Below are positions 46,431-58,322 of a stretch of 64,000 nt of DNA, piece after piece (position 1 is the stretch's first letter; every line of letters begins with the position of its first letter). The stretch is from Epiperipatus broadwayi (lineage: Eukaryota; Onychophora; Udeonychophora; Euonychophora; Peripatidae). The DNA lies in NCBI GenBank assembly GCA_028023455.1, contig JAQFVV010006221.1, positions 5,747,011 through 5,811,010 on the forward strand, read 5' to 3'. The notes under the pieces were generated by a model. That model had not been told where the DNA came from and did no database searches. It was given only the letters and a program-made list of their open reading frames with translations. The translations under genes and the position numbers were made by a program.

Positions 46431-49400
46431 TTATGAGGATCCAGGAGATAATTTTCCATTTAAAATAATATATCTGTTTTTATTGATTAGCAAATTGGCC
46501 AGTTTATATAGTAAAGATATTGGAATTTTGTATAGGTTAAACACTCTTAGAAGTTTATTTATTGGCATAGAATCAAAGGCAACCACAATGTTTAATTGAA
46601 CAATAATAGGAGCTATCTTCTTGGCTTGCCTTGCATCATCACTTATCATTTTAAACAATGGTACTGCTTCAGATGTGGAGTTTCCCTTCTTGGAAAAGCT
46701 GATATTTGTATATAAAGGAAAAAATCAGAGGTTGTATCTTATCCTTAATGAGATATTTGATGATAAGTGGAAACATAAATATCGGTCTAAACTTATGAAA
46801 TAATGAGGGAAGGTTGTCTTTTTTTAAAAAAAAAGGAAAAAGTAAGACTGGATAAAGCTGTGTCTATAGTGTATATGTTTTGAAAGAATATAATGGCTCA
46901 GATATGGTAATAAAAAATTTGAAATACCATATACCTTTGAATGCATGCTCTCTGGGATAGAGTTTAATTTTTGTGATATCATGACCTTCTTCAATAATAT
47001 CAAAAAACTTGAAGGGAACTTTGGAAATGGAAATTTCTGCAAGCAGGATTTAAAATGGAAGAAGATATGAGGTAACATATCTTCTCTAGTAATATTATTA
47101 TTTACAAAAATAGAGGAAGGGGTTGGTTTCTTTGGTATATAAGTCAGTGACTATCAGCTGTAACTTTTAGATAAGTTATGAGTATTGACTTCCTTTTTTG
47201 GTAGATAGGTAGTCAGCCTATATGAGTTGTGTGCGTTTGTATTCTTGCTTGAGGAACATAACTGAGTCTATTGATGAAGGATCACTGTGAGTGTTTTTAG
47301 TTTGAGATACAACAAATCCAACTTTTTTATCAATCAGTTTGGAAATTTGTTTTTGAGGTAAACTATCTGATTGTTAATGATATTATGTTAACAAGGAGAA
47401 TCAAGCTCCCACTGATTCAGGTGAAAGTTTCTTAATTTTTTCCCCCAATATATATTTAAATCTCTAAAATGATTGCTTCAGGAGCAGAAGTTTTCAAAGG
47501 AATCTAGTGGTGTTATTAAATATGAGCATTGGTTTTCCTTTAATGTCTAATTTTAATTTAATATTAAGTACTGGATAATTAAAAAAAGAGGCAGAGCTTT
47601 GAGAGAGCAAATCCGATTCAATATGGAAGAATAGCTACTGATAAAAATGGTGATTTTTTTAAAAATAATCGAATATAAAAATGCAAGCGAAGAAGTGGAA
47701 AAATAAAGCTTTGTAGGGGATATTATAAAGTGAAGATCAGGAGAATAGAACCTAGAAGGTCAATAAGAGAATGTTTTTTTATATAGAACACTCATGAAAT
47801 TCTTATTAATCAGATGTAAGTATTGTTTGGCAAAGCTGGAATAGGACTTGTTATTAAAGTCTCCCATTATTACAGTTGGTTGTTAAGGTAATCTGATTTA
47901 TTAATTGACAAATTAATGTGAATTTGTTATACAAATATAGAATTATGTGGTTTAGAGTAAAATCAGGATTATCAAGTGCGATTATACTCGTATGTTGATA
48001 TAAATACCGAATGTTTGAAAAGGGAACTCATTATGAATAAACCAGTCCCAGTAGCTGCAGTATTAGGTACTGAGAATTTACAATATTCAAATTTGTCCAG
48101 ATGATACTCAGTATTAAGGAGAGAATTTACAGAGCATTTGATCTCTGTGAAAATAACATTATGAGGTGTAAATTAGATAATCAAATTGCTAAGGTCAAAC
48201 ATACATGCACTGAGTATAGTTAATGCCTCTTACATTTACTTCAATAATGGAAAGTTCCATGCTTGGTTTGAAATTTAAGGAAAGATAATTACCTAAAACT
48301 AATATCAAATATAGTGTAAGGACTAAGGATCTGATAGATAGAGAGGGATTTAACCAAAATATAAGATAGAAATAAGCATTTAAATTTAATTTATAACTAA
48401 AAATAAGACACCACTACTACCTCAACTAAAGCTATTGTTGTATGATTTCCAAATATCTTTCTTGTCTGTTGATAACTCCATTGATGCAGAAAAAATGATA
48501 GAGTTTAATGAAATCCGTAAGTTACCTATAGGAATGAAGAATTGCAAGATTAATTTACACTATGATTTCTATTCCAGTTTGTTGCAGGATTGTCGGCTTT
48601 TTTTTGAATCCAGAAATTTTCTCTTTTGAATATCAACTCCTGTTGGGAGAGAAAGTTGCTTAAATGTTATTGGATTATTGAAATGTTGGCTTTGCCTAGT
48701 TATACAGTTTAAGGATTCTTCAATTGAGGTGTTCATTTCTAGTACAGAATTTTCAAGTTTGTTAAGTACTATTAGATTTTAAATCCTTTTTTACTTTGAG
48801 TTCCTCTGGTATATCTTTTGAATTTTTACAGCTCTTTTTCCCCTCTTCACAATATTTGAAGCACATCTGCTACCTGCCACTATTTGATATTTCTCATTAG
48901 AAAAGGAATCAATGTTTGGGACAAGTACTGTTCAATTCTAATTTTAATATGGAACAATTGTTAACAGTCCCTTTCACATCAATGCATATATTAGTTAGCT
49001 TATTTTGAGCAACTAATGTAGCACTGTTGGTAATGATATTATGCAATTCTTCTACTGTCATATGATCTCCTCCTTGGAGCTGAAAATTGATCTGGTTTTC
49101 CATGATGATTTTGTTTACCAACATTATCGTCCAAAGACTTACTTAGTAGTCAATTTGTTGCATTTAACGTGATTTGTAATTTTTACCCCACATTGTTAAC
49201 AAAAATGATCAGGACATTCTTTAATGAGTTGAGACCTAGTTTTATAAAAGAAGTACTATGGTCAAATACCTCTAAAAGTGATTGTGATACTTACAATCCC
49301 TTTCGGAAGCTTGCCACGTATTTTTTTTTAATTATCCATTTTCAGGAAGATTTGTTTATGTTTTTTTCTCAAAATTATTTTACCAAACTTGTGTTCTTTG

Positions 49401-49672
49401 CTAAGTTTAAAAAATATTAAAAAATTGATTCCAAATTGCTATTAATTTTCAATTATATTAATAAAGCTCTTATAAATTCAATTCACAAGATTTAATTAAT
49501 GTTTTTTTCTTATATCTAATTATAGCTTACAAATATTCACACCTTGTAAATGTTGTTATGATTTTTTTACGTTTAGCATAAGATTGTCATTGAGCATCTT
49601 TGCTGTTTTTTTAATTTTTTGGGGGAACATTTTGCCAGTAGGATTAAAATGTCAGATCTTCCATTAATAGAA

Positions 49673-50082
49673 CATGTAGTAGAATATTTGCATGAAGGTT
49701 TGTGATGATGTTATATTATTAGATGTGATATGTTGGATTATTTCCACCATCTATGAGTGAATGTATAGAAAATTTTAAACTTTATTTAAAAACTTTCCAA
49801 ATACAAACAACTTGTTACTAATAACGCACAAATAAGTAACACAGGTTAGTAATTACACATTTTGAGTAGTAGTATTCTCCACCAACAACACCTGAAGATG
49901 TGTGGAGAATAATACTACTCTAAACGTGCAATTACTAACCTGTGTTGTTTATTTGTATGTTATTACAAACAAGTTGTTTGTATTTGGAAAGTTTAAATAA
50001 AGTTTAAAATTTTCTATACATTCAACATTCACTCATAAATGATGGAAATAGTTCAACATATCACATGCAGTAGAGTATTTCC
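49673..50082. mobile_element. Mini-Penelope foldback (no coding region), about 155-bp arms
   Basis: 'catg.agtag.atattt.c' at 49673-49691 and 50064-50082 (16 of 19 identical) flank it. A 32-nt tail (49692-49723) contains TGAAGGTTTGTGATGATG, which recurs in the one-sided tail of the Penelope copy at 56.9-57.7 kb. Arms are about 49724-49880 and 49899-50065. The centre CAACACCTGAAGATG and GGAGAATAATAC also match that copy. It is therefore a non-autonomous relative of that Penelope family, inserted in the decayed LINE. Confidence 0.8.
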
Positions 50083-50301
50083 AAAATTACAGGATTCTAA
50101 CGAACAGGGGAGAATACTTCAACAGAAGTGATTGTTTGATGGCTTGTGCTGAGAGACCGGCGAATGCTTTGTTGTAATTGTTACAGGTTTACTCCAGTTA
50201 TGTTAAATTTATTTTAATTACAATGAATTGTGGTACTTTTGTGTGATTTGTTACATTTTTATAATAATATTAAAAAAAAAAAATAAAAGGAAATATTAAA
50301 T

Positions 50302-50478
50302 ATGTCAGCTTCTAGTCAGCTATATTGTTTTCAAGATTTATTCAATGCCCCTGGAAATGGAGAACTAAAAAAAGCCTGGCAAACTTCTAGTAAAGTAGTA
50401 AAGGGAAAACATGTTAACACCATGATTACTAATAGTGATGTCTTTTTTGCATGTAAGATGGGTATTTGTAGAGGTTGA
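50302..50478 (+). CDS. 58-codon ORF of unknown function, probably transposon-derived
   Basis: ATG 50302 opens a 58-codon frame starting MSASSQLYCFQDLFNAPGNG and ending CKMGICRG before TGA. Its residue mix (Trp, Cys, Gly, Pro, Lys) is unlike the Phe/Ile/Lys-rich random frames of this DNA, so it may be the start of a real coding sequence. A fragment of a foldback family begins 15 bp after the stop and may have truncated it. An A-rich stretch lies upstream. It sits inside the decayed LINE but on the opposite strand. No family recognised. Confidence 0.3.
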   Translation: MSASSQLYCFQDLFNAPGNGELKKAWQTSSKVVKGKHVNTMITNSDVFFACKMGICRG

Positions 50479-50489
50479 ATATTTTTAAA

Positions 50490-50582
50490 ACACTGAGTAG
50501 CACTACTCTATGGAGAGTTTTGCCTGTTTTAATAATAATAGTTATGAGCAAGCATAAGAAATGGTGATCATGTGGTGAATAT
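50490..50582. mobile_element. End fragment of 'TACAGTAGTGCC' foldback family
   Basis: 'gagtagcactactctatggagagttttgcctgtttt' followed by AAATGGTGATCATGTGG is one arm end plus the one-sided tail. The rest of the element is missing. Confidence 0.6.
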
Positions 50583-51592
50583 TTTTATTCAGTATGATGG
50601 TAAAACTGGACAGTGTTGGTTAACACTGGAACAGAGGCATTTTTTTTCTTGCAGGTATTTAAAGTCTAAATTTTTTCTATATATATTTAGTAATGCTTTT
50701 AAATCCTGAGCCATGAAATTGACAACTGTTTTTGATTTGCTCTGCCAGACTTTATCAGACTTTATCGGTCTATTGATATCTATGTAGCATACAATTACGT
50801 TGTTTAAAAATTATATGTATTTTTGAAATATTTGCTTCTGAGCAACGTTATGAAATTCCTTTTCAATATATTTGTTATTAGGATGATTTAGAATTTCGTA
50901 GATCATCCCCCATAGTTTTTTCTCTTTTAAAAACTCATAGAATTAATCAGTGGGTTCATTATGGAGATATTGGCATCAGTAATAGCAATAATAATTGTTT
51001 TATCATTGTGGAACTTATCAGCACTATTTTCAGCAGATAAATTAATTTTATTTATTTCCACTTGTGAATTATTTTTCACTGCATTAGCATAAATTTTTTT
51101 CCCCTTTGAATTCTTGCGAATCAGATAAGGAAACAGACATGCTGGAGTCCATTTCTAATCTATTGATATTATTATTTGAATTAGAAAATGAATTATCTTT
51201 GAGTGAAGCATTTTCTAATTCACTTTGAACACCATTATTTTCTACTGAGTTTTTAATTATTGGATTATCAATGGAATTCATTTTTTCTACTAATTGCTTT
51301 TGTTCTATTTCGACATTGTTATTTAAACTGAGAGACATTTGAACTAAGAAAATCTCTTACAAAAAACTTATAAAATTATTTTTTTAAATCTTAAAAAGGG
51401 TTTACTTTAAAGACAGAAATTAGTTCTTTCAATTGTGGTATATTTTTCAATGCCCAAAAAGAAAAGAAACCACATAAAATAATACACTTAATGACAAACT
51501 GAAAAGCAGTCAACTGTTCTTAGTGAAACTTTACCTGATGACTAACTCTCTATATATATTCCTATATCTCTGCAAGTACTTATTCTTTTAAA

Positions 51593-51945
51593 AGCTTATT
51601 TTATTTGAATCAAAATCATTAACACAATCTGTTGTTCAATGTTTCGGCCATTGTCAAGGATCTTCCAACTAAAAAATACAGTGAATAAAAATCTTTTAAT
51701 TATATTTGTTGCTGATGATTTTATGGTTTTTAATTTTAAATGTATAATGTTAATGTGTTCCTTTTAGAAATAAGCAATGAAAGTTAGGTAAGTTATGAAT
51801 GTGGTTACTGTGTATATATCATTATATTTTAAAAATATATAAGATTTTTTTCTTGCATGATTATAACTATATGCAGTGGCTGAAACATTGGGCGACCAAT
51901 TTTATCAAGAATTTTGATTCAAATAAAATTAAAAGGATAAATTGG
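51593..51945. repeat. Low-identity foldback, about 60-bp arms
   Basis: 'aatgtttcggcca' with 'ttgaatcaaaatcatta' (51596-51665) is the inverse of 'ggctgaaacatt' with 'gattttgattcaaataaaa' (51880-51945). GGCCGAAACATTG next to a short hairpin resembles the ends of the other Penelope-type repeats. Confidence 0.4.
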
Positions 51946-52313
51946 TATTTGTGAAGGTATTAGAATATATATGTAGTGGATACATTGTGGATCAAATTTT
52001 GGAAAGCAAAGATCTAATATATATGGTGTTGACATTATCTTTGGATTCCTATACATATTTCTCAATAAACATCTTTTTTTTCTCCAATATATGCATCTTT
52101 TTTTGTTACTAAATTATCTAACAAAATATTCAATTCATGCTATCAAATACTCTTTCAAGATTAATTCAACAAATATTATCTTCTCTTTATATCTCAAATT
52201 GATTCTTATTACTCCAGTTGCACTTCTCCTTTTGCCTTTTCTAAATAAGAACATGTCTAATTTATTTGAAATCTATTTAGATGAATTAGGTCTTTTTTCT
52301 AGTAGGTTCATAG

Positions 52314-52571
52314 CTGTTGAAAGGAATATAATATTAATATTATCTATGCTCTTTATTACTTTTTACAATGCTTTTCTACAACCTAATATGACAGTTTTGA
52401 TTGCCCCAGCAATTTTCTTTAGAACTTTTATTTCTGAAGAAGATTGCTGAGGCAATCGAAACTATCATATTAGGTTGTAAAAAAAGCATTGTAAAAAGTA
52501 ACAAAAAGTATAGATGATATTAATATTATATGGATTTGGCAATGCAATAGGAAAGATACTGTTGAAAGGAA
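52314..52571. mobile_element. Foldback element, 93-bp arms, 13-bp target duplication
   Basis: CTGTTGAAAGGAA at 52314-52326 and 52559-52571 flanks it. Arms are 52328-52420 and 52437-52529, highly complementary with a 16-nt loop. A one-sided tail of 29 nt occupies 52530-52558. The right arm begins with CTGAAGAAGATTGC, a four-nt loop, then GCAATCGAAAC, a strong hairpin with near-hammerhead core sequence. The overlapping 119-codon frame at 52091-52450 ends inside the arm and is a by-product. Confidence 0.85.
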
Positions 52572-54840
52572 ATTGACTATTCACTTTTCAAAGTCATAAA
52601 TTGTGTTATGACTATCAGCCAGCTTTCAACAATTACTTATACAACCTTATTCTTCTTTATTGCATAACCTATTCATTTTTACGCACATTATTTTTTTTAA
52701 AAATTAATATGGATGAATGCTTATTATTTACATCATTTTTTTAAATTAATATATTATTATTTTTATCTTCATGCATCATTTTATTATTGTATTTTTCCCT
52801 ATATTCAAAGTATTTTATTCTATTGTAAATGAAATCAAACACAATCTCTTTTGTAATTCTTTATTTTATCATATTGCACTCTTCACTCTCTTATAGTTTT
52901 ATCTGTTTGTTGCATCAGTTGAATTCTATTTTACAGAATTAATATTCTTTTCATTTTTTTGTCTCTATTATTTTTATTCACCATACTTATCTAATCTTTT
53001 TGAATATATATATCCACTTACATATATAAAACAGTAATATAGTCTATATTTAGTATTAGCAATATATATGCATATAATGTATATAGTTCTAAACCTTATA
53101 TATTTTTTTGTCTGAAACATATTTACAATATTTTACACTTACTCATGTAGCAATTTGTATTAGTATTAATATAGTAATTATAACATTATTTATTTGAAAT
53201 TAAAAATTTATATATCTGTTGATTATCTATATTTTTATATCATAAACATTCATGCCATAATATAGTAGACTATATTTAATAATTTAAAGAAAACTTTGCT
53301 AATAAAAATTATCTATATATATTTAAATATGTTGTATATATGTTATCAAATCTATATAATACATGACAATATAATTAAAGAACAATGATTAACTACAAGT
53401 AATAAAATTCAAATGTGATATTTTATGTAAAAACTGATATTTTAAATGGTATTTACTTAGCTTTTCTTTACTTATTGTAATCTTTATAAACTCGTATACA
53501 TAAATGAGTGTTAAGAAAAGGTAAACACTATAAGAATGTATAATTTAAACTATATCTGTTATCAGTTCTTTTAATTAATCTAGAAGAGGATGTTTAAGCA
53601 CAAAGCTGCTTTGGAATGCCTGAGATTGATTTGTGTTGATGCTAAAAATATTTCAGAAATATATGCCATTTTTTATGAAAGCAAATTGATGGTGATTTTA
53701 TCACTAAGTTTACATCTAAGTTTTTATGAAAAGAAAATATATCCAATGAAAAGGATAATCAAGATAATATATAGCTGGAAAATTTGATGTTTGCTACATA
53801 TTTTTATTGATACGAATATAAAAGCCAAGTTAAGCAATTATTACTTTTATTTTTTAAACATTAAAAAAAATTATAATAGTTGACTACATGCTGAATGAAA
53901 TATATTTTAAAATTATATTCTATCATGATAATTTCTTTATTAAGAATTTTAAACATAGGATGCTGTAAAATTATTCTGGACTTGTGCATTATCCTGTCTA
54001 CCAAGCTTGGCAGACAATTTTTTTTAATATACAGTTTCAGGGGCATGCAATAAATGTTAAAAAACAAAATGGCTGACAAGTAGCTAATAGTTGGTGAAAA
54101 GAAATGATTATTTTTATTATTTGTTAAGAGTTTTGGAGTTATAACATATGCTTTTTAGCAGATTATTTATTTACTTATACTAATGTAATATAACTTTTCT
54201 TTAAATTTAATCTGCATTGGATAATGGCAATAACTGCTCTACTCCAGAATTATCCATGCAAGCTTGACTCTAGAATAAAGCATTATGGGTGGATTGCTAT
54301 TATCATATAGTTAAATTATATTATTGCTAATAATTTTTTTTATGTATATGAAATCTAAATTTCATGTAATGTATAAAAATAAATCAATCTTTATTTATAT
54401 TTTAAAACTTGTATAATGTTTATAATAATCTTTGTGGATAATTTTCTTCAAAGACTATTTCAATAGAGAAAAAAATAGTGAGAGGTAAAGCATATCTACA
54501 TTAGATACTCCTTGTGGGGTGTTGTAATATATTAATAGTTTAATTGGAGTATAGTGGGAATGATATATTCATTGCTATAGAAGTATTGTAATACCTTGTA
54601 GTTAATGAAAACCAAAAGCAATTATCTTTTATCTTAATCCAAAGAGACATTTTATTTCATCAAAAAGTGATATTTTGACATTTACAAAGGAGTTTGTAAA
54701 ATAAAATAATGCAATAAGTTAAGTTTATTAAGGACAACTAGCAGTCGGTAATGGTTCAAGTAATTTTGTATATTAAAGTATTTTCATGCTTAACATGAAG
54801 CATGCTCAAAGGCGAGTTAATTATTTTAGACAATATTATA
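52572..54840. other. A+T-rich DNA without recognisable gene
   Basis: Extremely A+T-rich, with no supportable feature. Confidence 0.45.
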
Positions 54841-54845
54841 CTACA

Positions 54846-54880
54846 ATCATCACATGATCACCATTTTTTATGCTAATTAA
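54846..54880. repeat. Solo terminus of 'TACAGTAGTGCC' foldback family
   Basis: ATCATCACATGATCACCATT matches the outer tail of the family. Nothing of the arms follows. Confidence 0.4.
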
Positions 54881-56100
54881 ATTAAAAGGATTCATCATCA
54901 CTAATGACATGATTCTGTGTATTCTAGCTTTTTTTTAAGTTTATTATAAAACTTGCTGAGCTTTGATGTTTAGAGTTACAAGGTAATGAAACTGAAGAAA
55001 ATAAATGTTTTCTCTTCAGTGCCCAAATGTCACAAAACCTCACCATTATCTGACTATATTGTTATTTATTTAACTTTGTAATTGCTCGATTCTTATTCAT
55101 TTAATAGTAATATACTTATCATATACTATTATTAACAATGAATTAGTTACATAAATGCGCATCACCCATCATTGTACATGCACTATACATTCCATTATGT
55201 GCAGTTTTGTATTTATTTTTTGTTTATATACACACTTAACATTAACATAATAGTGGTAAAAAAAACACTATTTCAACCTAGGAAAACTAATAATGCATTA
55301 AAATAATAAGATGAAGTTAAGTTCATATATTTTTCAACAGAATTTTACAAAAATGTATAGAAATCAAATTTAATCATTTTTTTTTTTTAATGCTTTCATT
55401 TTTTTTCATGGTTCTTTTAACTACATGATTATGGTTTATGGGCCTGAAAGAAAATTTAAGTATTTGTGATAAATATTTAACAGTCATTGATATCCCAGTA
55501 ATAATAATAAAGATTCGTTTCATTTTATATAATTTTAATTTGTAAAAAATTAGTAATCCACTTTACATCACATGATTAGTAATAAACTTTTACATAATTC
55601 TCAATTATTTTAAGCAAATGTTTTTAATTAAAAAAAGTCTTGATTAAATTTGTTAATTTTTTTTCTTTCCCAAGGATTATTGTATTAAGTAATGTAACAT
55701 TTACAAACATAATTAAAAAAAATAAGTTAATAACATTGTGGCAGTTTGTTGTAATATGTTTTACATCCTGTATTTAATAGTATACATGTTCCCATATTTA
55801 GAGGAGCAAAAAAAAAAAGAAATATCTGAATAAATAAGATGTTATTTCTACATATATACAGTTAGACTCATGATACTGCATTAATAACATCATTTGAATC
55901 TAAAATTGCTTATATTGATCATTGGATAGCATTATATAACATACTATCAGTTTTTAAAGGAATATTAAACCATTCTTATGACGATAAGCTTTAAGTTCTT
56001 TGAGAAATGTCAGTAGAAGACATTGACCTCCTTACTAGTTTCAGAATGACTCACAGAGGTGCAATAATATTGAAAGCAGCTTTTATCATGTGAAATAATC
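54881..56100. other. A+T-rich DNA without recognisable gene
   Basis: Nothing recognised. Confidence 0.4.
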
Positions 56101-56117
56101 ACCTTATTTCTCAAACC

Positions 56118-56205
56118 AATGAGTGTCATTACTGTATGGAGAGTTTTGCCCCTGTTATAATAGTTTGTGTAAGCATAGGGAATGATGATCTTGTGAGGTT
56201 TAGGA
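56118..56205. mobile_element. End fragment of 'TACAGTAGTGCC' foldback family
   Basis: 'gtcattactgtatggagagttttgcccctgtt' is the arm end, followed by a diverged tail ending 'gatcttgtgaggtttaggagttta', the complement of the family's outer terminus. Confidence 0.55.
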
Positions 56206-56739
56206 GTTTAATTGGAGCATTATCATATTTTAAGATGACAGTGTTATGATAGATACAGAGTTTGTTTCCGAATGTTTATATAGTTTTTTTAGTTATATTG
56301 CAGAATAATGATTAGATCAAAAATTTACCATATTATGGTTGCTAAGTGTTTTATATTTGAAAGTATTGAAATTTATAGGTTTCTTTTGGAGATCACCAAG
56401 TGGTCAAGGAATATATGATAATCTCCAGTATCCTATTCTTATGCTAGTAACACAACTATTTCTGTATTGTAGTAGATACTTTTGCTAATTAAAAATAAAT
56501 CTCTTTGCACACGCACACACATACACACATTAACGGTCTGATGAAGCAGTCTTACAAAAGTTTTTATGAGTCCATTGTTAAATTATCAATTTGTGAACTG
56601 TTGGTTTAATATGAATACAGATTTTAAAAATTATAATTACAAAATCATAAAATTATATATCCTCTCTAAAGTAAATGTTATTTTGTGCATAAATAAATTG
56701 TTTATTTTATTAAATTATTATTAAATATTTTTTTTGGAG

Positions 56740-56790
56740 TCGATGTCTGAAAAGAGCTTGAAAACCTGTGTTCAAATCCCTCTAATTATA
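56740..56790 (+). repeat. Short segment related to the 38.96-39.13 kb foldback end
   Basis: 'gtctgaaaagagcttgaaa' and GTGTTCAAATCCCTCTAATT match 'ggcttgaaagtctgagttcaaatccctatattt' at the right end of that foldback. Confidence 0.3.
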
Positions 56791-56927
56791 TCTTTAAATT
56801 GTAAATCAACTAAAACTACATCACATCTACTTCTGGTATGTAAAAGCAAGAAATAACGTTGAAAATAATCTTAATGGATAATTTTGACTCATTGGAAATG
56901 ACTTGATCTTAGAAAGAGTTGAAATAA

Positions 56928-57753
56928 ACATACACAGCTAATTGTATTTTTATATTGGACTATTTTCATCATCTAATATGCATATTGAATGTCTTTACAA
57001 AAATTTAACTTTATTTAAATATTCCAAATATATTCAACTGTTAGTAATAGCACATCATATAAGTTAGTATATGCACAATGTTTCAAGAGATTATTCTCCC
57101 CTCTTCTTTAGGTTTTGCTGACCTGACCAATGACAGCATTAGCATGGGATTTGAATCTGGATCCTTAGATTCTTGAATATTGAATTTTAAGATAATGCTC
57201 TAACCAACTGAGCCATCCTGCGAAAGGCAACATTCAATAGAAAATTTCATATACTTATCTATGAGGTTCCTCCTGATTTCTCCACTTTTTCTTAAGAGCA
57301 AAGTTGACTAGTGGTTTCCGTACATTATGTATAGTCACACTAGGTTGGCTTATGGGATTTTTTGCCATTGTCATGTGAGCAGCTTCTTTAAATTTTCTTC
57401 TTTGTACCTTTTCTTCTCTATCCAATATTTTTGTATTTTCCCAATTGAACATATGTTACCTTAAAATTCAATAATCAAGAATCTAAGGATCCAGGTTTGA
57501 ATTCATGCTAGTACTGTCATTGATCAGGCCAGCAACACCTGAAGAAGAGGGGAGAATAATACCTCTCGAAACATTGTGCATATACTAACCTGTTTGATGT
57601 GCTATTACTAACAGTTGAATGTATTATGGAATATTTAAATAAAGTTAAATTTTTCTATTCAATACGCATATTAGATGATGGAAATAGTCCAGTATAAAAA
57701 TACAACTAGAACATCATCATCACAAACCTTCAGGAAAACAATACATACACAGC
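56928..57753 (-). mobile_element. Penelope-like element copy with inverted terminal arms
   Basis: ACATACACAGC occurs at 56928-56938 and 57743-57753, an 11-bp duplication. Arms of about 253 bp (56941-57193 and 57454-57708) are reverse complements with some mismatches. A one-sided tail of 34 nt occupies 57709-57742 and, on the minus strand, contains TGAAGGTTTGTGATGATG. Between the arms lies the GIY-YIG C-terminus. The left arm reads on the minus strand into a tRNA-like stretch GGATGGCTCAGTTGGTTAGA (A box) with a B-box-like GATTCAAATCCC about 65 nt on, so a tRNA-like segment is fused near the 3' end. The RT and most of the nuclease are deleted. Confidence 0.8.
57255..57452 (-). pseudogene. Penelope GIY-YIG endonuclease, C-terminal fragment
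   Basis: The 65-codon minus-strand frame begins MFNWENTKILDREEKVQRRK and continues KFKEAAHM. It corresponds to the 'WEN..I.D.E....R...E..H' block that ends the Penelope GIY-YIG domain, including the Glu of the metal site. The GIY and YIG strands and the catalytic Arg are absent because the sequence passes straight into the inverted terminal arm at 57454. It is non-functional and marks the element as Penelope-derived. The remaining C-terminal residues (PLVNFALKKKWRNQEEPHR) are basic. Confidence 0.75.
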
Positions 57754-58229
57754 ATTTGGATGAATTTTTAGAATGTGAAATATATTTGAAAGATTTTGTA
57801 ATCTGGTAGATAGTGATACACGGGGAAAAAATTACAAAACTTTTAATTTCTGAACTATTCAAAAATCTACATTATTATCTCAGCAGTGATGAATCTGAAA
57901 AAGATTTTAGAATAATGGATATAATTTGCATAGATACAAAAAAACCAGTTAACAATATATTGGATCCAATGATGATACATTTATTGAGAAAAAAGTGAAT
58001 TGGGATGCAACCTGATTTGTTAAATCACAAATCGATTGACTACATGGAATTTGCAATATAAAGCAAATGTTTTATTATTGCTTGAAATTTGTGTATTTTA
58101 AATTATTAACATATACTAAATCATCCAATAAATATATATATTAATAAAGCCAGCTGCTACAAATTTGTCAACAGTAAATATATCATAAATAATCATAAAA
58201 AAATAAAAGATTTAATATGTAAACATAAA

Positions 58230-58320
58230 AAAAGGCACTATTTTCTCTACATAATCTCCATTAACATTGACACACTTATCTCATTGCTTTATTAATCTTT
58301 TTTGCAAAACCTTTTGGGGT
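58230..58320 (-). pseudogene. Possible mariner-type transposase C-terminal scrap
   Basis: The minus strand reads KPQKVLQKRLIKQ, stop, DKCVNVNGDYVEK. The 'CVNVNGDYVEK' ending is very like the C-terminus of mariner-family transposases. Only about 30 residues are recognisable. No DD(34)D residues or terminal repeats were found. Confidence 0.45.
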
Positions 58321-58322
58321 TT

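Larger units (their letters stand above)
46431..51340 (-). mobile_element. Decayed LINE (ORF1-like, AP-endonuclease, RT) interrupted by foldbacks
   Basis: Minus-strand translations give, from right to left, a Ser/Asn-rich N-terminal segment beginning MSLSLNNNVEIEQKQ (51338-51084) and further frame-broken pieces to about 50700 (MAQDLKALLNIYRKNLDF). An open stretch with GGDHMTVEELHNIITNSA lies at 49124-48909. Endonuclease signatures follow: NVRGINYTQ near 48215-48240, VIFFTEIK, GTGLFI, and GDFNN near 47850. Then comes RT sequence with AFDSMPINKLLRVFNLYKIP and NRYIILNGKLSPGS (46658-46431), where it stops. Order and spacing (about 4.9 kb including inserts) fit one element truncated within RT. Stops and shifts are frequent. 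The clade is unclear; it is not the RTE type seen elsewhere in the window. Confidence 0.65.

Noticed and set aside
52091-52450. 119-codon frame as a membrane protein gene
   Set aside because: It runs into the arm of a foldback and ends within the loop region; its hydrophobic composition is what T-rich DNA gives by chance.
57538-57571. True hammerhead in the Penelope terminal arm
   Set aside because: CUGAAGA and GAAA flank a stem, but with an extra base at its foot, no stem I complement and G at the cleavage position; kept only as a near-motif in the findings.
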